DNA from: Agrobacterium rosae
GTDB taxonomy: Bacteria; Pseudomonadota; Alphaproteobacteria; Rhizobiales; Rhizobiaceae
Direction of reading: 5' to 3'
Length of the DNA stretch: 64,000 nucleotides
NCBI RefSeq assembly: GCF_002915175.1
Contig: NZ_NXEJ01000007.1
Coordinates: 225,257 to 289,256 of the forward strand
Part shown: positions 25,759-35,437 of the stretch, one piece after another
How the letters are laid out: each line of letters opens with the position of its first letter
How positions within the stretch are numbered: the stretch's first letter is position 1
Notes under the pieces: model-generated
Databases searched by the model: none
Seen by the model: the letters and a program-made list of their open reading frames with translations, nothing else
What the model was told of the DNA's origin: nothing
Position numbers and translations under genes: made by a program

Positions 25759-26076
25759 ATGTGGACCAAGCATCACAAGAAAAGACGTTTTGGCCGTCTG
25801 GTCGTTCCGGCCATCACGGTCGCCTTTCTGTCCTATTTCGGCTATCATTCCATTCACGGTGACTTCGGGCTTCAGGCAACTGAGCGGCTGGAGCGCCAGC
25901 GCATTGCCCGAACTGCTGACCTTGCGAAGCTGACCAAGACACGTGTCGCGCTGGAGCGGCAGGTGGAATTGATGAGCGATGGCTCGCTCGAGCGCGACAT
26001 GATCGATGAAATCTCGCGTTATCAGCTCAATATGTCGCGTGCGGACGAAATCGTCATCATGAATACATATTTCTGA
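25759..26076 (+). CDS. FtsB/DivIC-like septum formation initiator protein
   Basis: A 105-residue bitopic protein. A basic N-terminus (KHHKKRRFGRL) is followed by a transmembrane helix (~residues 14-30), then a coiled coil (ATERLERQRIARTADLAKL, then ALERQVELM) and the family's C-terminal segment (SLERDMIDEISRYQLNMSRADEIV). FtsB is part of the FtsQBL divisome complex. In many alphaproteobacteria this gene sits just upstream of pdhA, as here. Confidence 0.85.
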   Translation: MWTKHHKKRRFGRLVVPAITVAFLSYFGYHSIHGDFGLQATERLERQRIARTADLAKLTKTRVALERQVELMSDGSLERDMIDEISRYQLNMSRADEIVIMNTYF

Positions 26077-26108
26077 TTAACCTAATTTCAGTTAATCGAC
26101 TTTTTTAA
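26075..26108 (+). terminator. A+T-rich hairpin with T-run before pdhA
   Basis: GATTAAC (26075-26081) pairs perfectly with GTTAATC (26091-26097) across 9 bases and is followed by TTTTTT. It overlaps the stop codon of the FtsB-like gene. It could be a weak terminator or an operator for the pdh promoter, since it lies 130 bases before pdhA. Confidence 0.45.
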
Positions 26109-26228
26109 TTTATTCACAGCGACTTAGGGCGAATATGAGCCATGCGTTTATGGCATTGCTGCTTCGCATTTTCTTGCATATGGTGCACCCCGATCCAAGC
26201 ATTCTAATGGCAACTCAGGGAGGGATGT

Positions 26229-27275
26229 ATGGCACCGCGAAAAACCGCGACCGTATCCGGCCGCAAGACCACGGCAAAAACAGCCGCCAAGGAATTCACC
26301 GGCAAGAACACGCCGGACTTTGGTAAAGACGAAGAGCTGCACGCGTATCGCGAGATGTTGCTGATCCGTCGATTCGAGGAAAAGGCCGGCCAGCTTTACG
26401 GCATGGGCTTCATTGGCGGTTTCTGTCATCTCTACATCGGGCAGGAAGCTGTCGTTGTCGGCATGAACATGTCGCAGAAGGAAGGCGATCAGGTCATCAC
26501 CGCTTACCGTGACCACGGCCATATGTTGGCTGCTGGCATGAGCGCGCGCGGCGTTATGGCCGAGTTGACCGGACGTAGCGGCGGCTTGTCCAAGGGCAAG
26601 GGCGGCTCCATGCACATGTTCTCCAAGGAAAAGCATTTCTACGGCGGACACGGCATCGTCGGTGCGCAGGTTTCTTTGGGAACCGGTCTGGCCTTCGCCA
26701 ACAAGTATCGCGGCAATGACAGCGTTTCCGTCGCCTATTTCGGTGATGGTGCGGCCAACCAGGGCCAGGTCTACGAGAGCTTCAATATGGCGGCTCTGTG
26801 GAAATTGCCGATCATCTATATCGTCGAAAACAACCATTATGCGATGGGTACGTCCACGGCTCGCGCCACGGCGCAGTCCAACTACTCGCTGCGCGGTTCT
26901 GGTTTCGGCATCCCCGGCATGCAGGTGGATGGCATGGATGTACGCGCCGTCAAGGCAGCTGCGGATGAAGCGCTCGAGCATTGCCGTTCCGGCAAGGGCC
27001 CGATCATTCTGGAAATGCTGACTTATCGCTACCGTGGTCACTCCATGTCCGACCCGGCGAAATACCGTTCCAAAGACGAAGTGCAGAAAATGCGCGCGGA
27101 ACATGACCCAATCGAGCAGGTGAAGGCACGACTCATTGAACAGGGTTGGGCCACTGAGGATGAACTCAAGGCAATCGACAAGGATGTCCGTGACGTCGTT
27201 GCCGACAGCGCGGAGTTTGCTCAGAACGATCCGGAGCCGGATGTATCCGAGCTCTACACCGACATTCTGCTCTGA
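26229..27275 (+). CDS. pdhA: Pyruvate dehydrogenase E1 component, alpha subunit
   Basis: Thiamine-diphosphate-dependent decarboxylation of pyruvate; forms the E1 heterotetramer with PdhB. The first ~28 residues are Ala/Thr/Lys-rich and probably flexible. The ThDP/Mg motif GDGAANQGQVYESFNMAALW begins near residue 172 and ends with the NN pair (VENNHYAMGT). Phosphorylation-loop-like YRGHSMSDP is present. A GGGAGG ribosome-binding site lies upstream. First gene of the pdhA-pdhB-X-pdhC-SGNH-lpd set. Confidence 0.97.
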   Translation: MAPRKTATVSGRKTTAKTAAKEFTGKNTPDFGKDEELHAYREMLLIRRFEEKAGQLYGMGFIGGFCHLYIGQEAVVVGMNMSQKEGDQVITAYRDHGHMLAAGMSARGVMAELTGRSGGLSKGKGGSMHMFSKEKHFYGGHGIVGAQVSLGTGLAFANKYRGNDSVSVAYFGDGAANQGQVYESFNMAALWKLPIIYIVENNHYAMGTSTARATAQSNYSLRGSGFGIPGMQVDGMDVRAVKAAADEALEHCRSGKGPIILEMLTYRYRGHSMSDPAKYRSKDEVQKMRAEHDPIEQVKARLIEQGWATEDELKAIDKDVRDVVADSAEFAQNDPEPDVSELYTDILL

Positions 27276-27293
27276 TTTGGGAAGGGAGATAAC

Positions 27294-28721
27294 ATGCCTA
27301 TAGAAATTCTCATGCCCGCCCTTTCCCCAACCATGGAGGAAGGCACGCTTTCCAAGTGGCTGAAGAAAGAGGGCGACAAGGTTGTTGCTGGCGACGCGAT
27401 TGCCGAAATCGAAACCGATAAGGCGACGATGGAAGTCGAAGCCGTGGACGAAGGCACGATCGGCAAGCTGCTGATTGAAGCCGGCACCGAAGGCGTCAAG
27501 GTCAACACTGCCATTGCCGTGCTGCTTCAGGACGGTGAAAGCGCTGACGATCTGTCCGCTTCTTCCGCACCGAAGAAAGAAGAGCCGAAGGCAGACGCTG
27601 CCAATTCCGGATCGGACGCCGCTGGCGGCAAGACCCGTGAAGCCAGCGAAGAGCCTTCCGCTGCCAAGGAAGCTGCAAAGGTTCCAGCCGCACCGAAGAT
27701 CGAAGTTGCTGCCGACCCGGATATTCCAGAAGGCACCGAGTTCGTCACGCAGACCGTTCGCGAAGCGCTTCGTGATGCGATGGCAGAAGAAATGCGCTCT
27801 GACGAAAACGTCTTCGTCATGGGCGAAGAAGTTGCCGAATATCAGGGTGCCTACAAGATTACCCAGGGCCTGTTGCAGGAATTCGGTGCCAAGCGCGTTA
27901 TCGATACGCCAATCACCGAACACGGCTTCGCCGGTATCGGCGTCGGTGCGGCGATGACGGGTCTGCGCCCGATTGTTGAATTCATGACGTTCAACTTCGC
28001 CATGCAGGCCATCGACCAGATCGTCAACTCTGCTGCCAAGACGCTTTATATGTCTGGTGGTCAGATGGGTGCACCAATGGTTTTCCGTGGTCCGTCGGGC
28101 GCCGCTGCCCGCGTGGCTGCTCAGCACTCGCAGTGCTACGCCGCATGGTACAGCCATATTCCGGGCCTCAAGGTCATCATGCCGTACACGGCTGCTGACG
28201 CCAAGGGTCTGCTCAAGGCTGCTATCCGCGATCCGAACCCGATCATCTTCCTTGAAAACGAAATTCTGTACGGCCAGAGCTTCGAAGTTCCTAAGCTGGA
28301 CGATTTCGTGCTGCCAATCGGCAAGGCACGCATTCACCGCAAGGGCAAGGACGCCACCATCGTGTCCTTCGGTATCGGCATGACCTACGCCATCAAGGCT
28401 GTTGCGGAACTCGAAAAGCTCGGCATCGATGTCGAACTGATCGACCTGCGCACCATCCGTCCGATGGACCTGCCGACGGTGATCGAATCCGTCAAGAAGA
28501 CGGGTCGTTTGGTGACCGTAGAAGAAGGCTTCCCGCAGTCATCGGTCGGTGACTTCATTTCCAACAGCGTTCAGCGCGCCGCATTCGATTATCTCGATGC
28601 GCCGATCCTGACGATTGCTGGCAAGGACGTACCGATGCCTTATGCTGCGAACCTCGAAAAACTGGCTCTGCCGAACGTCGACGAAGTCATTCAGGCCGTT
28701 AAAACCGTCTGCTACAAGTGA
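27294..28721 (+). CDS. pdhB: Pyruvate dehydrogenase E1 beta subunit with N-terminal lipoyl domain
   Basis: Residues 1-~80 form a lipoyl domain (lipoyl-Lys in [15 protein letters not shown]), joined by an Ala/Lys/Glu-rich linker (~82-140) to the E1-beta domain ([20 protein letters not shown] onward). The lipoyl domain is nearly identical to that of PdhC (29023). Carrying a lipoyl domain on E1-beta is known from alphaproteobacteria. It starts 18 bases after pdhA. Confidence 0.97.
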   Translation: MPIEILMPALSPTMEEGTLSKWLKKEGDKVVAGDAIAEIETDKATMEVEAVDEGTIGKLLIEAGTEGVKVNTAIAVLLQDGESADDLSASSAPKKEEPKADAANSGSDAAGGKTREASEEPSAAKEAAKVPAAPKIEVAADPDIPEGTEFVTQTVREALRDAMAEEMRSDENVFVMGEEVAEYQGAYKITQGLLQEFGAKRVIDTPITEHGFAGIGVGAAMTGLRPIVEFMTFNFAMQAIDQIVNSAAKTLYMSGGQMGAPMVFRGPSGAAARVAAQHSQCYAAWYSHIPGLKVIMPYTAADAKGLLKAAIRDPNPIIFLENEILYGQSFEVPKLDDFVLPIGKARIHRKGKDATIVSFGIGMTYAIKAVAELEKLGIDVELIDLRTIRPMDLPTVIESVKKTGRLVTVEEGFPQSSVGDFISNSVQRAAFDYLDAPILTIAGKDVPMPYAANLEKLALPNVDEVIQAVKTVCYK

Positions 28722-28732
28722 AGGAGGAGAGT

Positions 28733-29020
28733 GTGAGTAAAATCAAACAAATCCTCCCAGCGACAGAAAACTGGTACCGGGTTTTAGGGTCTAAAGATGC
28801 GCCTCAGTTCGAGCGCGTGATCTTCTGGGCTATTGTCAACGATGGTGAAGGCGATGTCGTAGTCGGTGTTCCGCGTGAGAATATCGGCGTTATCGGTGCC
28901 GTTAGCGAATGGCTTAGCGATGTTGCGGGTTATATCGAAATTGAGCCATCGCAGGTCAGTTGGTTAGCGGAACATCCTGAAGAGTTGGAACAATATAATC
29001 TCGTTTGGGGGGAGGGCTAG
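28733..29020 (+). CDS. Unknown 95-residue protein inside the pdh operon
   Basis: It lies between pdhB (stop 28721) and pdhC (start 29023, two bases after this stop). GTG 28733 follows AAGGAGGAGAG, an excellent ribosome-binding site; the longer GTG 28718 would overlap pdhB and bury that site. The acidic protein ([20 protein letters not shown], then [20 protein letters not shown]) has no membrane segment, lipoyl Lys motif or catalytic pattern I recognise. Codons are less G+C-rich than in pdhB/pdhC (AAA, TTA, GTT are common), so it may have arrived more recently. Function is unknown. Confidence 0.75.
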   Translation: MSKIKQILPATENWYRVLGSKDAPQFERVIFWAIVNDGEGDVVVGVPRENIGVIGAVSEWLSDVAGYIEIEPSQVSWLAEHPEELEQYNLVWGEG

Positions 29021-29022
29021 TC

Positions 29023-30402
29023 ATGCCTATCAACATCACAATGCCTGCCCTTTCGCCAACGATGGAAGAGGGAAATCTCACCAAGTGGCTCGTCAAGGAA
29101 GGCGATAAGGTTGGTCCCGGCGATGTGATTGCCGAGATCGAGACCGACAAGGCGACCATGGAAGTGGAAGCCGTGGATGAGGGCATCGTTGCCAAGCTGG
29201 TCGTTCCAGCTGGTTCCGAGGCCGTCAAGGTCAATGCCGTGATCGCGATCCTTGCTGCCGAAGGCGAAGACGTGGGCGAAGCTGCCAAGGGCGGCGATGC
29301 CGCACCTGCAAAGGCTGAGGCTCCGAAGCAGGACGCCGTAAAGGCTGACGCGTCGAAGGAAGAAAAGACGAAAGCTGCTCCTGCCAAGGCTGAAAAGCCG
29401 GTTGCGGATCAGGGTCCGGCACCTTCTACGCCTGCATCTGTCTCTAAGGATGGTGAGCGCATCTTCGCGTCGCCACTCGCTCGTCGTCTGGCAAAGGAAG
29501 CCGGTCTTGATCTTTCCGCCGTGTCCGGCTCCGGCCCGCATGGCCGTATCGTCAAGACTGACGTCGAGAAAGCCGTCACTTCTGGCGGTGCCAAGGCCGC
29601 TCCGGCTGCTGCTCAGTCCGCTGGTGCTTCGGCTCCGGCCCCTGCCAAGGGTCCTGCGGACGAAAACGTCCTCAAGCTGTTTGCGGAAGGCTCCTACGAG
29701 CTTCTGCCGCATGACGGCATGCGCAAGACGATTGCGTCTCGCTTGACGGAATCGACGCAGACTGTGCCTTCCTACACGGTCTCGATGGAATGCGAACTCG
29801 ATGCGATGCTGAAGCTGCGCGCCGAGATCAATGCGTCTGCACCGGTGAAGAAGACGGAAAAGGGCGAGGTTCCGGCCTTCAAGCTTTCCGTCAACGACTT
29901 CATCATCAAGGCTATGGCGCTTGCACTGCGTGACGTTCCAATGGCGAATGCTTCCTGGACGTCGACGGCCCGTGTTCTGCATAAACATGCCGATGTCGGC
30001 GTTGCCGTGTCGATCCCGGACGGTCTGATCACGCCAATCGTGCGCAATGCCGAAACGAAGACGCTGTCTGCGATCTCCAACGAGGTCAAGGATCTCGCAA
30101 AGCGTGCGCGTGACAAGAAGCTGAAGCCGGAAGAATACCAGGGCGGCACCACATCGGTGTCCAACCTCGGCATGTTCGGCGTCTCGTCTTTCACCTCGAT
30201 CGTCAACCTGCCGCAGGCATCCATCGTGTCGATCGGCGCTGGCGTCGAGAAGCCGGTGGTTCGTGGCGGCAAGATCGAAGTGGGTACGGTCATGAGCGCA
30301 ACCTTCGCCTTCGACCACCGCGTCATCGATGGCGCGCTCGGTGCAGAACTCGCATCTGCCTTCAAGCGCTACATTGAAAACCCGATGGGCATGCTGGTGT
30401 AA
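29023..30402 (+). CDS. pdhC: Dihydrolipoamide acetyltransferase (PDH E2)
   Basis: Core of the PDH complex; transfers the acetyl group from lipoamide to CoA. Lipoyl domain at residues 1-~80 (lipoyl-Lys in [15 protein letters not shown]), Ala/Lys/Pro linker, peripheral-subunit-binding domain at ~147-183 ([20 protein letters not shown]), second linker, and a catalytic domain with the active-site [18 protein letters not shown] near the C-terminus. ATG 29023 is chosen because GGGGGGAGGG precedes it and similarity begins with [17 protein letters not shown]. 459 residues. Confidence 0.97.
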   Translation: MPINITMPALSPTMEEGNLTKWLVKEGDKVGPGDVIAEIETDKATMEVEAVDEGIVAKLVVPAGSEAVKVNAVIAILAAEGEDVGEAAKGGDAAPAKAEAPKQDAVKADASKEEKTKAAPAKAEKPVADQGPAPSTPASVSKDGERIFASPLARRLAKEAGLDLSAVSGSGPHGRIVKTDVEKAVTSGGAKAAPAAAQSAGASAPAPAKGPADENVLKLFAEGSYELLPHDGMRKTIASRLTESTQTVPSYTVSMECELDAMLKLRAEINASAPVKKTEKGEVPAFKLSVNDFIIKAMALALRDVPMANASWTSTARVLHKHADVGVAVSIPDGLITPIVRNAETKTLSAISNEVKDLAKRARDKKLKPEEYQGGTTSVSNLGMFGVSSFTSIVNLPQASIVSIGAGVEKPVVRGGKIEVGTVMSATFAFDHRVIDGALGAELASAFKRYIENPMGMLV

Positions 30403-30410
30403 AAAACGCG

Positions 30411-30441
30411 GAGCCGAAAGCCGGATAACGGTTTTCGGCTC
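30411..30441 (+). other. Hairpin between pdhC and the SGNH gene
   Basis: GAGCCGAAA pairs with TTTCGGCTC across 13 bases, 8 bases past the pdhC stop. No T-run follows, so it is more likely an mRNA-processing or stability element than a terminator, and could set the level of pdhC mRNA relative to downstream genes. Confidence 0.55.
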
Positions 30442-30461
30442 GCTCCATCCGGGAGGCTGAC

Positions 30462-31106
30462 ATGACGAAAACCGTTCTTTGCTATGGCGACAGTCTGACC
30501 TGGGGTTTCGACGCCGAAGATCTCGGACGTCATGCCTTTGAAGACCGCTGGCCGAGCGTTTTGCAAAAAGCGCTCGGAACGGATGTCAATGTCATTGCCG
30601 AGGGACTGAACGGCAGAACCACGGCTTACGACGATCATCTGGCGGATTGCGACCGCAATGGTGCGCGTATCTTGCCAACATTATTGCACAGTCATGCCCC
30701 GCTCGATCTCGTCATCATCATGCTGGGCACGAATGATCTGAAGCGCGGTATCGGTAGCGGCAACGCTGTTGGTGCGGTGAAGGGTGTGGAGCGGCTCATC
30801 AATCTGGTGCGCAGCCATGTCTGGTCGTTCGATGACGAGCAACCGGAAATTCTGATCGTGTCTGCACCGCATATCTGCGAAACGGGCAATGAGACGTTCG
30901 CGGCCATGTATGCCGGTGCCATCGAGCAGTCGCAGATGATGGGCTCGCTTTATCGCGATCTGGCTGATGACAAGAGTTGCGGCTTTTTCGATGCCGCCTC
31001 CGTGGCGGTGACGACACCGGTCGATGGCGTTCATCTGGATGCTGAAAACACACGTGCGATTGGTCGCGGGCTGGAGCCTGTGGTGCGCATGATGCTTGGA
31101 CTTTGA
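30462..31106 (+). CDS. SGNH hydrolase / arylesterase (acyltransferase) family
   Basis: A 214-residue cytosolic SGNH-fold enzyme. Block I is CYGDSLTWGF (nucleophile Ser11), block II EGLNGRTT, block III MLGTNDLK and block V DGVHLDAENTRAIG (catalytic Asp/His). The spacing and wording are close to Mycobacterium smegmatis acyltransferase/perhydrolase MsAcT. It sits between pdhC and lpd, so it is expressed with PDH; whether it handles acetyl esters is inference. GGGAGG lies upstream. Confidence 0.88.
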   Translation: MTKTVLCYGDSLTWGFDAEDLGRHAFEDRWPSVLQKALGTDVNVIAEGLNGRTTAYDDHLADCDRNGARILPTLLHSHAPLDLVIIMLGTNDLKRGIGSGNAVGAVKGVERLINLVRSHVWSFDDEQPEILIVSAPHICETGNETFAAMYAGAIEQSQMMGSLYRDLADDKSCGFFDAASVAVTTPVDGVHLDAENTRAIGRGLEPVVRMMLGL

Positions 31107-31167
31107 AGATAATCGTTTGACGGAGCGGCACGAAGTCGCCGTCAAAAAGATAAAGGCAGGAAATAGA

Positions 31168-32613
31168 ATGGCTCAATCCTACGACGTCATCGTCATTGGC
31201 TCCGGTCCGGGCGGCTATATTGCCGCGATTCGCGCTGCGCAGCTCGGGCTGAAGGTCGCTTGCGTCGAGCGCGAACATCTCGCCGGCATCTGCTCGAACT
31301 GGGGCTGTATCCCGACCAAGGCGCTTCTGCGAACAGCTGACGTGATGCACACGGCAACCCACGCCAAGGATTACGGTCTGACGCTGGAAGGCTCCATCAA
31401 GCCGGACGTCAAGGCCATCGTCGCGCGTTCGCGTGGCATCGCCGCGCGCATGAACAATGGCGTTGGCTTCCTGTTCAAGAAGAACAAGGTCGACATCATC
31501 TGGGGTGAAGCCAAGATCACCAAGCCGGGCGAAATCGTCGTCGGCAAATCCACCAAGCCGGTCGTGCAGCCGCAAGGCCCCGTGCCGAAGAACACCCTGG
31601 GCGAGGGTACCTACACGGCCAAGCACATTATCGTCGCCACCGGTGCACGGCCACGCGCGTTGCCGGGCATCGAGCCGGATGGCAAGCTGATCTGGACCTA
31701 TTTCGAGGCGATGAAGCCGGAAGAGCTGCCGAAGTCGCTGCTGGTCATGGGTTCGGGCGCCATCGGCATCGAATTCGCCAGCTTCTATCGTACGATGGGC
31801 GTTGACGTGACGGTGGTCGAAATCATGAGCCAGGTCATGCCGGTCGAAGACGCGGAAATCTCCGCCTTCGCCAGGAAGCAGTTCGAAAAGCAGGGCATCA
31901 AGATCCATCTGGAAGCCAAGGTTGCCAAGGTTGAAAAGGGTGCCAACTCGGTTACCGCCACCATCGAAAAGAAGGACGGCTCGTCCGAGAATATCACTGC
32001 GGATCGCATGATCTCCGCCGTTGGCGTTCAGGCCAATATCGAGAATATCGGCCTTGAGGCTGCAGGCGTAAAGACCGACCGCGGCTTCATCGTCATCGAT
32101 GGTTACGGCAAGACCAACGTGCCGGGCATCTATGCCATCGGTGATGTTGCCGGTGGTCCATTGCTTGCCCACAAGGCCGAGCATGAAGCTGTCGTCTGCG
32201 TTGAGAAGCTCGCCGGTCTGCCGAATGTTCATGCGACGGACAAAAGCAAGATCCCGGGCTGCACCTATTGCAATCCGCAGGTTGCCTCTGTCGGCTTGAC
32301 GGAAGCCAAGGCTAAGGAACAGGGGCGCGACATTCGCGTCGGCCGGTTCTCCTTTGCCGCCAACGGCAAGGCCGTGGCGCTGGGTGAAGATCAGGGCATG
32401 GTGAAGACCATTTTCGACAAGAAGACCGGCGAGCTGATTGGCGCGCATATGGTGGGTGCGGAAGTAACCGAGCTCATTCAGGGCTTCGTCGTTGCCATGA
32501 ACCTGGAGACGACCGAAGAAGAGCTGATGCACACGATCTTCCCGCATCCGACACTGTCGGAATCGATCAAGGAAAGTGTGCTGGACGCCTATGGGCGTGC
32601 GCTCAACGCTTGA
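31168..32613 (+). CDS. lpdA: Dihydrolipoamide dehydrogenase (E3)
   Basis: FAD enzyme that reoxidises dihydrolipoamide of PDH using NAD+. The 481-residue protein has the FAD fold IGSGPGGYIAAIRAAQLG (~residue 9), the redox disulfide CSNWGC (Cys42/Cys47, in GICSNWGCIPTK), an NAD fold MGSGAIGIEFASFY and the C-terminal His-Glu dyad (FPHPTLSESIKE). The redox motif differs from the usual CLNxGC, a known variant in rhizobial PDH-type E3. ATG 31168 has AGGAAA upstream. Confidence 0.96.
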   Translation: MAQSYDVIVIGSGPGGYIAAIRAAQLGLKVACVEREHLAGICSNWGCIPTKALLRTADVMHTATHAKDYGLTLEGSIKPDVKAIVARSRGIAARMNNGVGFLFKKNKVDIIWGEAKITKPGEIVVGKSTKPVVQPQGPVPKNTLGEGTYTAKHIIVATGARPRALPGIEPDGKLIWTYFEAMKPEELPKSLLVMGSGAIGIEFASFYRTMGVDVTVVEIMSQVMPVEDAEISAFARKQFEKQGIKIHLEAKVAKVEKGANSVTATIEKKDGSSENITADRMISAVGVQANIENIGLEAAGVKTDRGFIVIDGYGKTNVPGIYAIGDVAGGPLLAHKAEHEAVVCVEKLAGLPNVHATDKSKIPGCTYCNPQVASVGLTEAKAKEQGRDIRVGRFSFAANGKAVALGEDQGMVKTIFDKKTGELIGAHMVGAEVTELIQGFVVAMNLETTEEELMHTIFPHPTLSESIKESVLDAYGRALNA

Positions 32614-32668
32614 TAAATGCCTTGGTCACTCCCTATCTCTAAGAGAGTGAGTTAAAGGAGAGCCAATC

Positions 32669-32923
32669 ATGTCGATTGCCACGGAAGCCTTGGTTGTTTT
32701 TCTGCTGATCGGCCTCGTTGCCGGTTTTCTTGCAAGCCTCGTCGTTGGCGGTGGTGGCTTAATCGGGTGCCTGTTGAGCGGCGTGATCGGCGCATTCGTC
32801 GGCGGTTATCTGTTCAACGCACTCGGCATATCACTGGGCATCGACAATGCGCTGGTGGTGCAGATCATTCACGCGACGGTTGGTGCCATCATCGTGACGC
32901 TCATCGCAAGACTGATCGCCTGA
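32669..32923 (+). CDS. GlsB/YeaQ/YmgE-family membrane protein
   Basis: 84 residues with three hydrophobic helices and the family's Gly-rich motif (LIGLVAGFLASLVVGGGGLI, then GVIGAFVGGYL). Family members are small inner-membrane stress-response proteins of unclear mechanism. AAAGGAG lies upstream of the ATG. It is 55 bases downstream of lpd and 15 bases upstream of a shorter paralogue. Confidence 0.88.
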   Translation: MSIATEALVVFLLIGLVAGFLASLVVGGGGLIGCLLSGVIGAFVGGYLFNALGISLGIDNALVVQIIHATVGAIIVTLIARLIA

Positions 32924-32938
32924 CGGAAGGGATGACGG

Positions 32939-33187
32939 ATGGAAAGTGTAGGCTGGATAGCGGCAATCATCATCGGCGGTTTGGCCGGCTGGCTTGCGGG
33001 CAAGCTCATGGATATGCGTTTCGGCATCTTCATGAACGTCGTGCTGGGCGTCGTCGGCTCGGTCGTGGCGGTAGCCGTGCTGCGCACATTCGACGTGTTC
33101 GTGCAGGACAGCAGGCTCGGATATTTCGTCACATCTTTCTTGGGCGCAAGCCTTCTGTTATTCCTCGCCAAGCTGGTCAGGCGTTAA
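32939..33187 (+). CDS. GlsB/YeaQ/YmgE-family membrane protein (second copy)
   Basis: 82 residues, three hydrophobic helices, with the family pattern WIAAIIIGGLAGWLAGKLMD and FGIFMNVVLGVVGSVVAV. Only distantly similar to the upstream gene, so an old duplication. GGAAGGGATG sits before the ATG at 32939. It leads into lipA with a 30-base gap. Confidence 0.85.
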   Translation: MESVGWIAAIIIGGLAGWLAGKLMDMRFGIFMNVVLGVVGSVVAVAVLRTFDVFVQDSRLGYFVTSFLGASLLLFLAKLVRR

Positions 33188-33217
33188 ACCGTTCAAAGCG
33201 GTAGAAGCAGGTTTCTA

Positions 33218-34189
33218 ATGGTCACTATTCTCGACAGGACAGCACTGGACGAAAAGCGCATTCGCCACCCGGAAAAGGCGCATCGTCCCGATACCGAAGT
33301 CATGCGCAAGCCGGAGTGGATCCGCGTCAAGGCGCCGACATCCAAGGGCTATCACGAGACGCGCGAACTGGTGCGCTCTCACAAGCTGGTCACGGTGTGT
33401 GAAGAGGCTGGCTGTCCAAATATCGGCGAATGCTGGGAAAAGAAGCACGCCACCTTCATGATCATGGGTGAAATCTGCACCCGCGCCTGCGCCTTCTGCA
33501 ACGTCTCGACCGGCAAGCCGAACGCTCTCGATATGTTCGAGCCCGAAAACGTCGCCAAGGCCGTCAAGCAGATGGGCCTGTCTCACGTCGTCATCACCTC
33601 CGTGGACCGTGATGATCTGGCCGATGGTGGCGCTGAACATTTCGAAAAGGTGATCTGGGCCATCCGCGCATCGTCGCCCAACACGACCATCGAAATCCTG
33701 ACGCCTGACTTTTTGAAGAAGCCCGGTGCGCTGGAACGCGTCGTGGCCGCCAAGCCCGACGTGTTCAACCACAATATGGAAACCGTGCCTGGCAACTATC
33801 TGACAGTTCGCCCCGGCGCGCGCTATTTCCATTCCGTACGCCTTTTGCAGCGCGTGAAGGAACTGGACCCAACCATGTTCACCAAGTCAGGCATCATGGT
33901 CGGCCTTGGTGAAGAGCGCAATGAAGTGCTTCAGCTTATGGACGACCTGCGCACCGCAGACGTGGACTTCCTGACCATCGGCCAGTACCTCCAGCCAACA
34001 CGCAAGCACCACAAGGTCGAAGCCTATGTGACGCCGGAAGAGTTTAAGTCATACGAGACCATTGCCTATACCAAGGGCTTCCTGATGGTTTCCTCCAGCC
34101 CGCTGACGCGTTCTTCGCACCACGCGGGCGATGACTTCGAGCGATTGCGTGCCAACCGTGAGCGGAAGTTGCTGGCTGCGGCTGAGTGA
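33218..34189 (+). CDS. lipA: Lipoyl synthase
   Basis: Radical SAM enzyme that inserts two sulfurs into the octanoyl chain on lipoyl domains, the cofactor of the PDH genes upstream. The auxiliary cluster motif is [12 protein letters not shown] (~residues 61-72) and the radical SAM motif CTRACAFC (~87-94). The C-terminal [10 protein letters not shown] is typical. 323 residues. It completes the PDH/lipoate block and ends about 70 bases before a repeat. Confidence 0.97.
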   Translation: MVTILDRTALDEKRIRHPEKAHRPDTEVMRKPEWIRVKAPTSKGYHETRELVRSHKLVTVCEEAGCPNIGECWEKKHATFMIMGEICTRACAFCNVSTGKPNALDMFEPENVAKAVKQMGLSHVVITSVDRDDLADGGAEHFEKVIWAIRASSPNTTIEILTPDFLKKPGALERVVAAKPDVFNHNMETVPGNYLTVRPGARYFHSVRLLQRVKELDPTMFTKSGIMVGLGEERNEVLQLMDDLRTADVDFLTIGQYLQPTRKHHKVEAYVTPEEFKSYETIAYTKGFLMVSSSPLTRSSHHAGDDFERLRANRERKLLAAAE

Positions 34190-34260
34190 GACAACAGTCA
34201 CTCGAAGGTGCTTATTCTAGCAGCCTTTCGATTGAATCGGTCCTGGGCACAACGCAGCAA

Positions 34261-34382
34261 CCCTCGTCCTGAGGTGCCCCAAAGGGGCCTCGAAGGACGT
34301 GGGTTGCGGGCATGAGCGCTGAGTTCTGACCTGAATGCTTCGAGGCTTTGGCCTGCGGCCAAAGCACCTCAGCATGAGGGGG
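34261..34382. repeat. RIME-like rhizobial intergenic palindromic repeat
   Basis: Two consecutive imperfect palindromes. The first (34262-34303) is built around CCTGAGGTGCCCC-AAA-GGGGCCTCG; the second (34334-34380) is built around a CTTTGGCC-TGC-GGCCAAAG stem flanked by ATGCTTCGAGG and CACCTCAGCAT. The two-palindrome, ~110-120-base layout and the CCTGAGG/CTCGAAGGA words match the Rhizobium-specific intergenic mosaic element class. Assignment to RIME1 is from memory of the class and not a comparison. Confidence 0.65.
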
Positions 34383-34442
34383 AGTATGCCGAGGGCTCCC
34401 AGCAGAGGGTAATTGCAGGCAGCTTACGGGCCGAATGCCATA

Positions 34443-35375
34443 TCAACCATACACCTTAGCCGGCCGATGCGCCTGCATGCACAACAGCACACTCACCACA
34501 ACAGACACAATTGCCGCGCTCTCGATCAGCGTCGGCCCACGCTGCTCCCACACAAATCCGTATAGCAACGCAAACAGCGTTTCGAACAGGATCATCTGTC
34601 CGACCATGGTCAGCGGCAAAAGGCGGCTCATGCGGTTCCAGAGGGCGTTGCCGAGGATGGAGGCGGAGATGCCGAGGCCGATGGCGACGGAGGTGAATTG
34701 CAGCCAATCGGAACTGGTGTGAATGTCTGTGTTGAAGCCGAAGGCGGGGATGGCGAGGAGCAAGGCGAGAGCGCCGGTCACGACACCCGTCATCAGGTTC
34801 CACTCGTCGGCGCTGACATCGTGCAGGCGCGTCAGCCAGCGGGCATTGCCGACAGCAAAGGCTGTCCAGGAAGCGAGCGCGCCGAGGGCGCAGGCGAGGC
34901 CGATGATGCGCGTGAGATCGAACCCGTTTTGCCCTTGCGACAGCGACTGCCAGGAAACACCGAAAATGCCAATGGCTCCAAAGAGAAGCGATGGCCACAG
35001 CCGTTTGAGCGACACCGCGCCATGGTCGCGGCTACCGATGATGGTGACAGCCACCGGCAGGAAGCCGATGATGATGGAGGTGAAGGCGACGCCGCTGAGC
35101 TGCACTGCTGTCGAGATCAGGACGTAATAGACGATGTTGCCGATGAGGCTCAGCCAGCCGAGTGCGATCCATTCCGCCTTGCCGAAACGCGACGCGACGC
35201 GACGGATTTTCGGGCCGATCAGGATCAGCGCGAAGACGCCGTAGGTCAAATACCGCGCGGTTGAAAGCTGTAATGGCGTAAACCCGTCGGGAATCAGCTT
35301 CGGAGCCAGAAAAATCCCGCCCCAGAGCGCGCCCGCCAGCATGCCGTAAAATACGCCCAGTCCGGTCTTATTCAT
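34443..35375 (-). CDS. EamA/DMT-family transporter
   Basis: A 310-residue inner-membrane protein with ten hydrophobic helices in two EamA halves (first half LGVFYGMLAGALWGGIFLAP onward; second half IIGLACALGALASWTAFAVG onward). The family exports metabolites or drugs; the substrate is unknown. It lies 62 bases downstream of an AraC-type regulator on the same strand, which may control it. Confidence 0.88.
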   Translation of the reverse strand: MNKTGLGVFYGMLAGALWGGIFLAPKLIPDGFTPLQLSTARYLTYGVFALILIGPKIRRVASRFGKAEWIALGWLSLIGNIVYYVLISTAVQLSGVAFTSIIIGFLPVAVTIIGSRDHGAVSLKRLWPSLLFGAIGIFGVSWQSLSQGQNGFDLTRIIGLACALGALASWTAFAVGNARWLTRLHDVSADEWNLMTGVVTGALALLLAIPAFGFNTDIHTSSDWLQFTSVAIGLGISASILGNALWNRMSRLLPLTMVGQMILFETLFALLYGFVWEQRGPTLIESAAIVSVVVSVLLCMQAHRPAKVYG

Positions 35376-35437
35376 GTCATGTCCATTCGTTGCCCGGCGC
35401 TATCTGCCACGGCGGCGGCGGGCTGTCTTGACATAAA

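Noticed and set aside
26148-28337. 729-codon minus-strand frame across pdhA-pdhB
   Set aside because: Antisense shadow produced by high G+C third positions of the pdh genes.
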